A program made the translations under genes and the position numbers. Positions 7,222-14,020 of a stretch of 14,285 nucleotides of DNA are shown one piece after another; the first letter of the stretch is position 1, and each line of letters starts with the position of its first letter. The notes under the pieces were generated by a model. That model made no database searches and was not told the origin of the DNA. It saw only the letters and a list, made by a program, of their open reading frames with translations. The stretch comes from an uncultured Oribacterium sp. (GTDB taxonomy: Bacteria; Bacillota; Clostridia; Lachnospirales; Lachnospiraceae). The stretch is taken from NCBI GenBank assembly GCA_934279105.1, contig CAKQWR010000035.1:1-14285 (forward strand), given 5' to 3'.

Positions 7222-8275
7222 ATGCTCTGTCCTCCTGATTTCCTGACTGTGCGGCTCTGTACATGAGCCAGCATTTACAAAGAATGAGAATCAGCAGAAA
7301 AATGAACAGGCAGAGGAAACTGATTACTAGTCCTTTCTCACGTCTCGTCGGGCCGATATAGAGTGTCATCGGATCCCGACTCGCATCACCTTCATTCCCC
7401 GTGCTGATCTGTACGCTGACGTTCTTCGGACTCACGTCCTGTATACGAATCGTCAGCCTGGCTTGTTCGCCTTCGTTTGTTGTGCTTTTCTCTTCCTTCC
7501 CTTTCATTTCCGACCTACGAACATATTTACTCCATTCTCGAATCTGATTTTTACCTGCATCCGGTGGATTCTCCGCACGAAAACGAGGTGTCGTTTCGTC
7601 ATATCCCTTCGTGATGACACGAGAACCATCATGCCTGCCGCTCAATCTCTGGCTTCCTCCGGAGGGACGGCCACTACTTGCGTTTTCCTCGTCCTTTATT
7701 CCGGCGCCCGGTGATTCCTGCGGCTTTTTCGATTCCTCCGGCTTCGATGATTCCTCTGGTTCTGGTGTTTCCGACGGTTTTTCCGTTTCCTCCGGAGACA
7801 CACTATCCTGTAACGGCGCATCTGTTCCGAAGAACTTCATGGACAGCGTCAGCGTATCACCGGCTACCGTGTTCACTGCCTCCTTTCGTAAGTGGAATCG
7901 GAGCGTGAGGTTTTTTTCCTGTCCGGCAGGATGCCGGAGGATCGTTTCGAAGCATCGCCTCCGTGAAAGTTCTTCGACCGTTCCATAAAGGAAGGCGTTT
8001 TCCTCATCCAGGATGCAAAGCTCGAGTTCTTTTGCCAGTGCCTCCGACCCGGTAAATGTCACGGCTTCTACCATGTACGCAAGGCGCTTGTCTGTGTTGT
8101 TTTTTACGAGAATGATTTGATCTCTGACGTCTCCAGGAAGAAGTTCATCCACAGCGGAAACATCGAGTTGAAAATGAAATTTTTCAGAATCGGTATCAGC
8201 CATCGCCGATACCGGAAAAGAAAAAAGCACGAGAAACAAGTAAGTAAGCGATAAAAGCTTCTTGATATTTCTCAT
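7196..8275 (-). CDS. Membrane-anchored TasA-like surface protein, first gene of the SipW cluster
   Basis: A 359-aa protein. It begins MRNIKKLLSLTYLFLVLFSFPVSAMADTD, a conventional signal peptide with likely cleavage after AMA. Residues about 30-150 show a pattern common in Clostridia proteins encoded beside SipW (LLPGDVRDQIILVKNNTDKR, then LFYGTVEEL-like and LTLRFHLRKEAV segments), related to the TasA/camelysin sandwich. A Pro/Glu/Ser-rich linker (about 155-240) follows, and then a membrane anchor near residues 315-335 (LVISFLCLFIFLLILIL) with a short cytoplasmic tail. There is no LPXTG motif. The in-frame TTG at 8281 is an alternative start. No Shine-Dalgarno sequence precedes either codon, which is unusual in this window. 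A cell-envelope anchor for the secreted partners is inferred. Confidence 0.83.
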   Translation of the reverse strand: MRNIKKLLSLTYLFLVLFSFPVSAMADTDSEKFHFQLDVSAVDELLPGDVRDQIILVKNNTDKRLAYMVEAVTFTGSEALAKELELCILDEENAFLYGTVEELSRRRCFETILRHPAGQEKNLTLRFHLRKEAVNTVAGDTLTLSMKFFGTDAPLQDSVSPEETEKPSETPEPEESSKPEESKKPQESPGAGIKDEENASSGRPSGGSQRLSGRHDGSRVITKGYDETTPRFRAENPPDAGKNQIREWSKYVRRSEMKGKEEKSTTNEGEQARLTIRIQDVSPKNVSVQISTGNEGDASRDPMTLYIGPTRREKGLVISFLCLFIFLLILILCKCWLMYRAAQSGNQEDRAYVSKEQGA

Positions 8276-8291
8276 GCTCAAAGACTAGCAC

Positions 8292-8319
8292 ACTATGAAA
8301 TTTTTGAAAATGTCTACAA
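8292..8319 (-). promoter_or_regulatory. Candidate promoter of the SipW cluster
   Basis: TTGTAG (8314-8319) and CATAGT (8292-8297) are spaced by 16 bp. Both are imperfect, as expected for an activator-dependent promoter. Transcription would begin about 10 nt before the ATG at 8275, leaving no room for a ribosome binding site. The GACTATAGTC box sits 3 bp upstream of the -35 box. Read-through from trmN6 is an alternative. Confidence 0.35.
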
Positions 8320-8350
8320 ATAGACTATAGTCGGTAGACAGACTATAAAA
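8311..8350. promoter_or_regulatory. GACTATAGTC operator-like array, copy 1
   Basis: The perfect palindrome GACTATAGTC (8323-8332) is repeated as GACTATA at 8341-8347, 18 bp on. TGTCTAC (8311-8317) and GTAGACA (8334-8340) form a further perfect 7-bp inverted repeat around it. The 25 bp from 8323 match the array at 14026 at 21 positions. It lies between trmN6 and the first gene of the SipW cluster, immediately upstream of the candidate promoter. Some of the repeats could also fold in RNA (TATAGTC/GACTATA), but the 18-bp phasing favours protein binding. Confidence 0.7.
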
Positions 8351-8352
8351 TA

Positions 8353-9078
8353 TCACGGATTTATGCCGTAAATCTGTAATATTTCATCTGAATAAATATT
8401 TTTTTGACGGTATACAATCAGGGGTTTTTCCACCGTCAACTGACTTTTTCCACCCTTCACGGCTTCAATCAGCACCATGTTCGGTTCACTATCCTGATAA
8501 GGATACACCAGTCTCATCCGCTTCGGTTCGAGATGCTGTGCACGCAGTGCACAGAAAATATCCGCGAGACGATTCGGACGATGCACCATAAACAGCTTTC
8601 CATTCGATTTCAGGGTAAACGCAGCAGCAGCACATACATCCTCAAGGGTACACAATACTTCATGACGTGAAATCAACTTCCGATCCGTCTGATTGCGAAG
8701 CCCGGATTTCATATACGGCGGATTGACCGTCACGATATTCATACTCGAATCATACCCCATCGAGCGAATCTCCCGAAGATCTCCCAGACGCATCTGCATT
8801 CGATGCTCCTCATGATTGAGCGCGATAGAACGCACAGCCATCGCATGTACACTCGGCTGAATCTCCAGTCCGATCAGCTCCTTACATCTGGTTTTGGCTG
8901 CAATAAGAAGCGGGACGATTCCCGTCCCGCTGCATAGATCCAGCAATCGGCTTTCTTCCGTCACCGCCGGCAGCGTGAAATTTGCCAGCAGTACGGCATC
9001 CATACCGAAACAGAAGCCATCGCTATCCTGTATGATTTTGTACCCATTACACTGTAAATCGTCGATTCGCTCTGCCAT
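8353..9078 (-). CDS. trmN6: tRNA1(Val) (adenine(37)-N6)-methyltransferase
   Basis: A SAM-dependent methyltransferase of the TrmN6/YfiC (YabB) family, which modifies A37 of a valine tRNA. The 241-aa protein starts MAERIDDLQCNGYKIIQDSDGFCFGMDAVLL, typical of the family. It has SAM motif I at LDLCSGTGIVPLL (46-58), an acidic residue after beta2 (LIGLEIQP), and the N6-adenine catalytic motif NPPY at 119-122. It begins 5 nt after the ricT stop with no clear ribosome binding site, so translation is probably coupled. It closes the birA-to-trmN6 run. No terminator of normal strength follows. Confidence 0.93.
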   Translation of the reverse strand: MAERIDDLQCNGYKIIQDSDGFCFGMDAVLLANFTLPAVTEESRLLDLCSGTGIVPLLIAAKTRCKELIGLEIQPSVHAMAVRSIALNHEEHRMQMRLGDLREIRSMGYDSSMNIVTVNPPYMKSGLRNQTDRKLISRHEVLCTLEDVCAAAAFTLKSNGKLFMVHRPNRLADIFCALRAQHLEPKRMRLVYPYQDSEPNMVLIEAVKGGKSQLTVEKPLIVYRQKNIYSDEILQIYGINP

Positions 9079-9083
9079 AGATT

Positions 9084-10139
9084 TTAATTATCGAGTCCCT
9101 GTACGATTTCCACATCCAGATGCTCCAGTACCTCTACAGAATCTGGCTGTACTGTAGATTTCTGCGAGTCACCATCCTTCTTTCCATGCGCGCGATCACG
9201 ACCGCCGCCAGCTGCGTGCTCATTACGATTTCCGCGGCTCTCCTTTTTAGCATTCGGAGTGCCCTGTGCATTCTGCTTTCCCTTGGCCTCCGGCTTCTTT
9301 TTATCATTGGTCGGACGCTTGCGTGGCTTAAACTTGAGCTCGGAAACCTTATACTCCCGAAGCTCCTTCTCATCTTCCTTCTCCAGATTGACGACCACCT
9401 TCACCTTCTGACTAAGCACGGAAATGCTGCTGACCTCACCACGAAGGCCATCCGGTGTGGTAACCGTATCCCCCACTGACGGAAGATGCGCATTCAGAAA
9501 CTCATACACATCCTCTTCATTTTTAAGACAGCACATCAGACGTCCGCAAACGCCGGAAATATTCGTCGGATTCAGACTCAGTCCCTGCTCCTTTGCCATA
9601 CGAATGGATACCGGCGCGAAGTCTGACAGGAATGTGTGACAGCATAGCGGACGTCCGCAAATACCATAGCCGCCCAGCATCTTCGTCTCATCACGTACGC
9701 CCACCTGACGAAGCTCGATACGTGTACGGAAAATCGCGGCGAGATCCTTTACCAGCGAGCGGAAGTCCACGCGGCCATCCGCGGTGAAATAAAACAGCAC
9801 TTTACTGCTGTCAAAGGTATACTCTACATCGATCAGCTTCATTTCCAGATTGTGCTTTCGGATTTTTTCCTGACAAATCTTATAGGCTTCCTTTTCTTTC
9901 GCCTCATTCTCGAGATGCCGATGGTCATCCTCCGCATCCGCTTTACGAATAACCTCCTTCAGCGGCTGCACGATTTTTGACTCCTCTGTCTCACGGTTTC
10001 CCATGACGACGAAACCATACTCTACACCACGCGCGGTCTCCACGATGGCATGCTCTCCGCGGGTAAAATTGATTCCCTTCGGATCAAAATAATAGATTTT
10101 CCCTGCGGTTCTGAATCTTACTCCAATTACTTCTGTCAT
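9084..10139 (-). CDS. ricT: PSP1 domain protein, RicT (YaaT) family
   Basis: A 351-aa PSP1 protein. Family signatures are VIGVRFRTAGKIYYFDP, GVEYGFVV, and the Cys-rich blocks YGICGRPLCCHTFL (Cys161, 166, 167) and GVCGRLMCCL (Cys198, 203, 204). In Bacillus the homologue is part of the RicA-RicF-RicT complex, which binds iron-sulfur clusters and affects RNase Y-dependent mRNA processing and Spo0A phosphorylation. The C-terminal 75 residues (about 277-351) are a basic, low-complexity Lys/Asn/Gly-rich tail, longer than in Bacillus. GAGGA precedes the start, 12 nt after the holB stop. The holB-ricT-trmN6 order is conserved in many Firmicutes. Confidence 0.94.
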   Translation of the reverse strand: MTEVIGVRFRTAGKIYYFDPKGINFTRGEHAIVETARGVEYGFVVMGNRETEESKIVQPLKEVIRKADAEDDHRHLENEAKEKEAYKICQEKIRKHNLEMKLIDVEYTFDSSKVLFYFTADGRVDFRSLVKDLAAIFRTRIELRQVGVRDETKMLGGYGICGRPLCCHTFLSDFAPVSIRMAKEQGLSLNPTNISGVCGRLMCCLKNEEDVYEFLNAHLPSVGDTVTTPDGLRGEVSSISVLSQKVKVVVNLEKEDEKELREYKVSELKFKPRKRPTNDKKKPEAKGKQNAQGTPNAKKESRGNRNEHAAGGGRDRAHGKKDGDSQKSTVQPDSVEVLEHLDVEIVQGLDN

Positions 10140-10151
10140 ATATTCCTCATT

Positions 10152-11069
10152 TTATATACTGCGCTCTCTAAGCCGGAGCAGAAAATTTTCCAGCATCAGA
10201 TCACGATTCACATTAAAAGACTGATCTCGAAGCATACGCTCAAGATCATCCGTGGCCTGCCCGAGCTTTTCATAGCTCATCGCTGACGCCATACGTAGAA
10301 TCACATTTTCGGATTCCTGTGCATACAGAAGCTCCGTTTGTGACGTGCTTTTATAGCATAGCACATCCCTTAAAATAATTTCAAGAAAGCTTAGAAGGCT
10401 TCCCAGCGGAACCTTCCAGTCTTTGTTCACATGCGTGCAGAAGTCAAGAATTTCCCGTCCTGTTCGAAAGCGAATTTCCGATAGAAGCTTCAGCGTTTCC
10501 TGCGCCCACTCCTCCTCAATCATCTGCGCATAGGCCTCCCGTACATCACGTTCTCCCGCCTTGATTTCGATGACACGTGACAGAATGGTCGGAAGAAATG
10601 CATCCGCATTTACCGCAAGCAACATAATCACGACGTATTCCGGCGGTTCCTCCAGTGTTTTCAAGATAGCATTCTGCGCCTGCTGGTTCATCATTTCCGC
10701 ATGCTCGATCAGATAGACCTTATAGGCTGCTTCATATGGCCGTACCGCCACGGTATCTGTCACATGGTCACGGATATTGTCGACCGAAATGATGGTCGGA
10801 TGCTCCTCCGGCTTATTCGGCACGATTTCAAGCATATCCGGATGCTCATGCTTTCGTACCCGCTTGCGTACACTATCCTCCCACTCTGCACGACTCGCAT
10901 AGCCACGCTGCACGTAAATCGGCGTGCTATTCTCATCCGCAGTCGATGAATCCCGGCTTAAAAGGCCCTCCGTGAACTCCATCGCGGCAGCCTTAATGCT
11001 TTCCATATCCTCTCCTTCGATCAGATAGGCATTGTATATTTGATTTTCCGGTATCTTGATTGATTTCAT
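10152..11069 (-). CDS. holB: DNA polymerase III subunit delta prime
   Basis: The delta-prime clamp-loader subunit, which acts with DnaX and delta to load the sliding clamp. The 305-aa protein shows HPDMLEI (77-83), the clamp-loader signature AQNAILKTLEEPP (131-143) and TILSRV (161-166). The usual Walker A loop is replaced by LIEGEDMESIKAAA and there are no zinc-binding Cys clusters, consistent with a non-ATPase delta prime. The ATG at 11069 has only a weak ribosome binding site. An 86-bp gap separates it from the guanylate-kinase-like gene, holding a 9-bp stem with a long loop but no U-tract. It forms a unit with ricT downstream. Confidence 0.92.
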   Translation of the reverse strand: MKSIKIPENQIYNAYLIEGEDMESIKAAAMEFTEGLLSRDSSTADENSTPIYVQRGYASRAEWEDSVRKRVRKHEHPDMLEIVPNKPEEHPTIISVDNIRDHVTDTVAVRPYEAAYKVYLIEHAEMMNQQAQNAILKTLEEPPEYVVIMLLAVNADAFLPTILSRVIEIKAGERDVREAYAQMIEEEWAQETLKLLSEIRFRTGREILDFCTHVNKDWKVPLGSLLSFLEIILRDVLCYKSTSQTELLYAQESENVILRMASAMSYEKLGQATDDLERMLRDQSFNVNRDLMLENFLLRLRERSI

Positions 11070-11155
11070 CTATATCGTTCTATTCTTTTCCGGTCATTAA
11101 CAGAACCATCTTGCATCTGATATTTTTAATGCTGGCCCTGTTGTATCCTACGGTT

Positions 11156-11731
11156 CTATTTCCCGGTATTCTGATTGATCTCTTCGATGCATTTCTCCAG
11201 ATCAAGATTCAGGTAACGTTTGCTTATGCCGGCTGCGGCGAGATTATCTTCCGAAAAGTCAGCATTGTCCGCCTCAAAACGGCGCATCATTTCCGCAAAC
11301 TTCGGATTCGCCTCCTTCATTTCACGGGCACGCGCACGTGAAAGTCGAATATCATCCGGTACTTCAATATAAATCGGAAATACATTTTCGGCACCGAAAT
11401 AATCACGTGTGCTCACATAACTCCGAAGTACCCCGATCATAAGATAATCTTCGTCCTGGCCAAGCAGGATTTGCCCATCATCAACCGTTGCATAGCGCCA
11501 CGGACCATACACTGTCTGATAGATCCGTTCTTCGATAATCTGACCATCCCGTTCAAACTGGTCCATCTTCTGATCCGTCACGAAATGATACTCGATCCCC
11601 TCACGTTCGCCCTCGCGAATCGGCCGTGTCGTATAAGGTGTCACTTCCTTCCATGTCGGATGCAAGTCTTTCAGGCGCTTATAGATCGTATCCTTGCCAC
11701 TTGCTGATTTTCCAAATAAATAATAAATCAT
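11156..11731 (-). CDS. Guanylate kinase-like P-loop protein
   Basis: A 191-aa nucleoside-monophosphate kinase-fold protein. The P-loop reads GKSASGKDT (residues 7-15) and is followed by TTRPIREGEREGIEYHF (34-50), the GMP-binding signature of guanylate kinases. The P-loop differs from the canonical GPSG-GKST of Gmk, and this variant is frequent in Clostridia alongside a separate standard gmk. It may therefore phosphorylate GMP or a related nucleotide, or have a specialised role. The coding region begins 8 nt after the upstream membrane protein gene and is likely co-transcribed with holB. The family is certain; the substrate is inferred. Confidence 0.88.
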   Translation of the reverse strand: MIYYLFGKSASGKDTIYKRLKDLHPTWKEVTPYTTRPIREGEREGIEYHFVTDQKMDQFERDGQIIEERIYQTVYGPWRYATVDDGQILLGQDEDYLMIGVLRSYVSTRDYFGAENVFPIYIEVPDDIRLSRARAREMKEANPKFAEMMRRFEADNADFSEDNLAAAGISKRYLNLDLEKCIEEINQNTGK

Positions 11732-11739
11732 GCTGTTCT

Positions 11740-12393
11740 CTAACCTGCAACCGGTCCATCCTCACTGATGACCGATCCATCCTTCTGCACTGTCACCGGA
11801 TTCTCCTTTATCGTATCCGTCCCCACGACCGGGCCCTCACTGATTTCACCCTGGTTTCCCTTTTCAGGCATCGGTCCCGGCTTCTCCGTATCCTTCGAAG
11901 AAGGATGTTCTTCTACCTTATCGGATTCCTTCGTCGCTTTCTCCTGATTGTCTTTTTCTTCTTTTGATTCTTTACCTGCTTCCTCAGAGGATTCCTTTTT
12001 TGATTCCTCTTCCGAAGAAGCCTTTATACTTTCTTCGATAGAAGCTTCGACAGATTCGATTTTCTGGTCAATGTCTTCGCCCTCGGCGCCGGTGGCCGCT
12101 TCCTGCGAAGCCTCAGCACTTTCTGTCGGCGACGGCTGTGCACTCGTTTCAGCCAGTGCGTTTTCTGACGTACCGATGTTGACCACAACCGGTGTTTCGC
12201 TCTCTTCTGTTTCCGCCGTCGTTACGCGAAGATCCGGAAGCTTGAAGCCACTTACATTTTTAAATACGAAGAATGCCACCAGAATCGCCACAATCAGCAT
12301 CGACACTGCGAATAGAATCTTAAACAGGTCGCCGACCAGTGTTGCCTCCTTCCGCTTCTTTCGTTTCGTACTCCGCTTTCTATAATTGCTCAT
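11740..12393 (-). CDS. Single-pass membrane protein with acidic Ser/Glu-rich extracellular region
   Basis: A 217-aa protein of unknown function. A very basic N-terminus (KRSTKRKKRKEA, about residues 6-17) precedes one membrane segment (about 24-45, FKILFAVSMLIVAILVAFFVF), predicting an N-in, C-out orientation. The rest is low complexity: Thr/Glu, then Ser/Glu/Lys runs (about 105-170), ending with NPVTVQKDGSVISEDGPVAG. No enzymatic motif is visible. The start is supported by GGGAG 9 nt upstream. It lies 16 nt after birA and 8 nt before the guanylate-kinase-like gene, so it belongs to that operon. A cell-wall spacer or division-associated role would be a guess. Confidence 0.8.
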   Translation of the reverse strand: MSNYRKRSTKRKKRKEATLVGDLFKILFAVSMLIVAILVAFFVFKNVSGFKLPDLRVTTAETEESETPVVVNIGTSENALAETSAQPSPTESAEASQEAATGAEGEDIDQKIESVEASIEESIKASSEEESKKESSEEAGKESKEEKDNQEKATKESDKVEEHPSSKDTEKPGPMPEKGNQGEISEGPVVGTDTIKENPVTVQKDGSVISEDGPVAG

Positions 12394-12409
12394 TCAATTT
12401 AACTCCCGA

Positions 12410-13402
12410 TTATTTATAAACGATCTGATCTCCATCCCGAAGGCGTACCGATACCTCACCGAACACCAGCGTTCCTTCGCTGCCATCCTGTTCTACGATA
12501 TTCAGCGTTCCATCCGGACGAATGCCGGTCGCTTTGGCCGGTCGCTGTGTCGTACCATCGATGATCATGATATCGTGCCCCGGTACCATATTATGATCGA
12601 TATACTCCTGCGCCAACATTTTTTCCGGTGCAAGTGCATAGAACTCCCGAATCAGTTCCGCTGCGATACGATTTCGATCCACCATCTTTCCTGCAGAACG
12701 TTTGCCGAGAATCGATCCCGCCTTCTCTCGTATCTCCTCCGGGAAACCGTCTTCCGGCTCATAGAGATTGATACCGATGCCGACAATCACAAACTCGAGG
12801 CGTCCGGATTCCATCGAAGTCTGTCCTTCTGAAAGAATGCCGCAAACCTTATGTCCATCATAGTACAGGTCATTGACCCATTTAATGGACAGGTCGATTC
12901 CCGTCACACGCTTGATGGCACGATAAACGGCTACCGCAGACTGTGCCGTGAGCATCAGATTATCCATAACGGTTCCCTGCGGTCGAAGTAACATACTGAT
13001 ATACAGACCGGTTCCTTTCGGTGAAAAGAAGCTACGCCCCAGTCTTCCTTTACCCCCGGTCTGATAATCTGAGATTACTGTTGTCCCTTCCGGAACATGC
13101 TCTGAAACAGCCAGCTTTTTCAGTACATCATTCGTACTCGTAATCTCCTGAAATACCGATACCGGATAACTATGGTCCAGATAACGACTGATTGCCTGTT
13201 CAGAGAGAACATCACTTTCCATGGATAGCATATATCCTTTGTTTTTCACTGCCAGAATTTCATAACCATCATCCTTCAGCTGTTTCACAGCCTTCCAGAC
13301 AGCCGTTCTGGAGCAGTGGAGCTCCTGTGCAATTTCCTCACCGGATATATAATTTCCTTTATTCTCTTCAAATAATCGGATCAATGTTTCCTTTACCGTC
13401 AT
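12410..13402 (-). CDS. birA: Bifunctional biotin ligase / biotin operon repressor
   Basis: Activates biotin to biotinyl-AMP and transfers it to a carboxylase carrier protein; the group II form also represses biotin genes. The 330-aa protein has an N-terminal winged helix (about residues 1-60, GEEIAQELHCSRTAVWKAVKQL). The ligase domain follows: STNDVLK, the biotinyl-AMP loop GKGRLGRSFFSPKGTGLYIS (117-136, with Lys and Leu where GRGRRGR is commoner), KWVNDLYYDGHKVCGILSE (174-192) and VIVGIGINL. The C-terminal SH3-like domain ends GEVSVRLRDGDQIVYK. The length is normal. GGAGG lies just upstream and a promoter maps at 13446-13474. It is first in the operon leading to trmN6. Confidence 0.97.
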   Translation of the reverse strand: MTVKETLIRLFEENKGNYISGEEIAQELHCSRTAVWKAVKQLKDDGYEILAVKNKGYMLSMESDVLSEQAISRYLDHSYPVSVFQEITSTNDVLKKLAVSEHVPEGTTVISDYQTGGKGRLGRSFFSPKGTGLYISMLLRPQGTVMDNLMLTAQSAVAVYRAIKRVTGIDLSIKWVNDLYYDGHKVCGILSEGQTSMESGRLEFVIVGIGINLYEPEDGFPEEIREKAGSILGKRSAGKMVDRNRIAAELIREFYALAPEKMLAQEYIDHNMVPGHDIMIIDGTTQRPAKATGIRPDGTLNIVEQDGSEGTLVFGEVSVRLRDGDQIVYK

Positions 13403-13445
13403 GTCAGCCTCCGCCCAATCTCAAGTTTACTATTCTGACCCGTAA

Positions 13446-13474
13446 ATCATAACAAAAATCCATATTGAATACAA
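13446..13474 (-). promoter_or_regulatory. Sigma-A-type promoter of the birA operon
   Basis: The -35 box TTGTAT (13469-13474) and -10 box TATGAT (13446-13451) have an exact 17-bp spacer. Transcription would start near 13439, giving a leader of about 37 nt before birA. Its -35 box overlaps the last two bases of the preceding terminator stem. No obvious BirA operator (GTTAAC-type half sites) is visible. Confidence 0.65.
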
Positions 13475-13508
13475 GAAAGGAGGCCTTTCGTTCCAGGCCC
13501 CCTTCCTT
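13473..13508 (-). terminator. Probable terminator after the 68-aa gene
   Basis: A 13-bp stem (arms 13473-13485 and 13496-13508, two G-U pairs in the minus-strand RNA) with a 10-nt loop lies 23 nt past the stop of the small gene. The following tract (TTTCTTGTATT) is T-rich but not a clean U-run, so termination may be incomplete. It separates the small gene from birA. Confidence 0.65.
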
Positions 13509-13530
13509 ACAATTTTCTATCCGACAGGCA

Positions 13531-13737
13531 TCATCCCAGTAGCGATACCCACTGGAAATTAATGGATGATGAACATTCGTCCACATATTCCCGTTTGAAG
13601 AATCCTCCCTCTTTCATGTGAAGCAGCTGGTCCCAGTACTCACTCGGGCATTCTTCTCCATTAAATAAAATCTGAAAGCCTTTCTCTCGAAGTCTTTGAA
13701 GACCTGCGAGAAATTGCACGTACATCTGGTGATCCAT
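13531..13737 (-). CDS. Small protein of unknown function, 68 aa
   Basis: A 68-aa open frame, MDHQMYVQFLAGLQRLREKG..., that I do not recognise. It is supported by an AAAGGAG ribosome binding site 5 nt before the ATG, a candidate upstream promoter (13984-14012) and a terminator-like hairpin after the stop. It has no membrane segment or signal peptide. The pattern is an N-terminal amphipathic helix, a short FQILFNGEECPSEYW segment and EGGFFKREYVDECSSSINFQ. This loosely recalls short conserved proteins of Lachnospiraceae, but I cannot assign it. It stands alone between terminators, behind a long structured leader and the GACTATAGTC array, which suggests dedicated regulation. Confidence 0.65.
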   Translation of the reverse strand: MDHQMYVQFLAGLQRLREKGFQILFNGEECPSEYWDQLLHMKEGGFFKREYVDECSSSINFQWVSLLG

Positions 13738-13977
13738 ACAAACTCCTTTTCTGACCGGACATACTAGATAACATCAGCCCAAGATCTGCGCCCAGGTAGG
13801 TCCGTATCTCTGTGTTTCTCAATTTCGTTTCTGAATTGCCAACACTTAATGAATATTTGATCGAGGGGGAAATGCGACAACGGTAAAAGTTCTCCCTTCC
13901 TTTACCATCTGCATAGAGAGATCCTACATCGGCGATATACTGCCGGAAGGTTCATAAGAATGTCTCATCTCAAGAAC
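13738..13977 (-). promoter_or_regulatory. Long structured leader RNA upstream of the 68-aa gene
   Basis: About 240 nt from the predicted transcription start to the 68-aa start codon have no convincing gene but show four consecutive stem-loops. These are CGGC/GCCG (13930-13945); ATGC/GCAT enclosing an 8-bp GGUAAAGG/CUUUUACC stem (13872-13914); a two-part stem GTGTT/AACAC plus CAATT/AATTG (13812-13845); and a 9-bp stem with one mismatch, CGGACCTAC/GTATGTCCG (13756-13804), 7-8 nt before the AAAGGAG. None has a U-tract. I do not recognise a known riboswitch or T-box. Being a cis-acting leader is an inference from position and folding. Confidence 0.45.
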
Positions 13978-13983
13978 AATTCC

Positions 13984-14012
13984 ATTATACAGAATCTCTT
14001 TCTCTATGAATA
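13984..14012 (-). promoter_or_regulatory. Candidate promoter of the 68-aa gene and its leader
   Basis: A perfect -10 box TATAAT (13984-13989) lies 17 bp from a poor -35 box TATTCA (14007-14012). This suggests dependence on an activator. The array of GACTATAGTC boxes begins 9 bp upstream of the -35. A perfect inverted repeat, CTCTAT-GA-ATAGAG (14002-14015), covers the -35 region and could be an operator. Confidence 0.55.
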
Positions 14013-14020
14013 GAGTTCAT

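Noticed and set aside
7196..8275. LPXTG sortase substrate
   Set aside because: The C-terminus has a membrane segment and charged tail but no LPXTG-like motif before it, and no sortase gene is present.
11070..11155. Terminator between the guanylate-kinase-like gene and holB
   Set aside because: A 9-bp stem (AACAGGGCC/GGTTCTGTT) with a long loop can form, but no U-tract follows and the genes are usually co-transcribed.
13738..13960. An open frame of roughly 95 codons on the minus strand through the leader (starting near ACC TTC CGG CAG TAT)
   Set aside because: It has no start codon with a ribosome binding site, ends out of frame inside the 68-aa gene, and coincides with four hairpins. A decayed gene remnant remains possible, but a structured leader explains it better.
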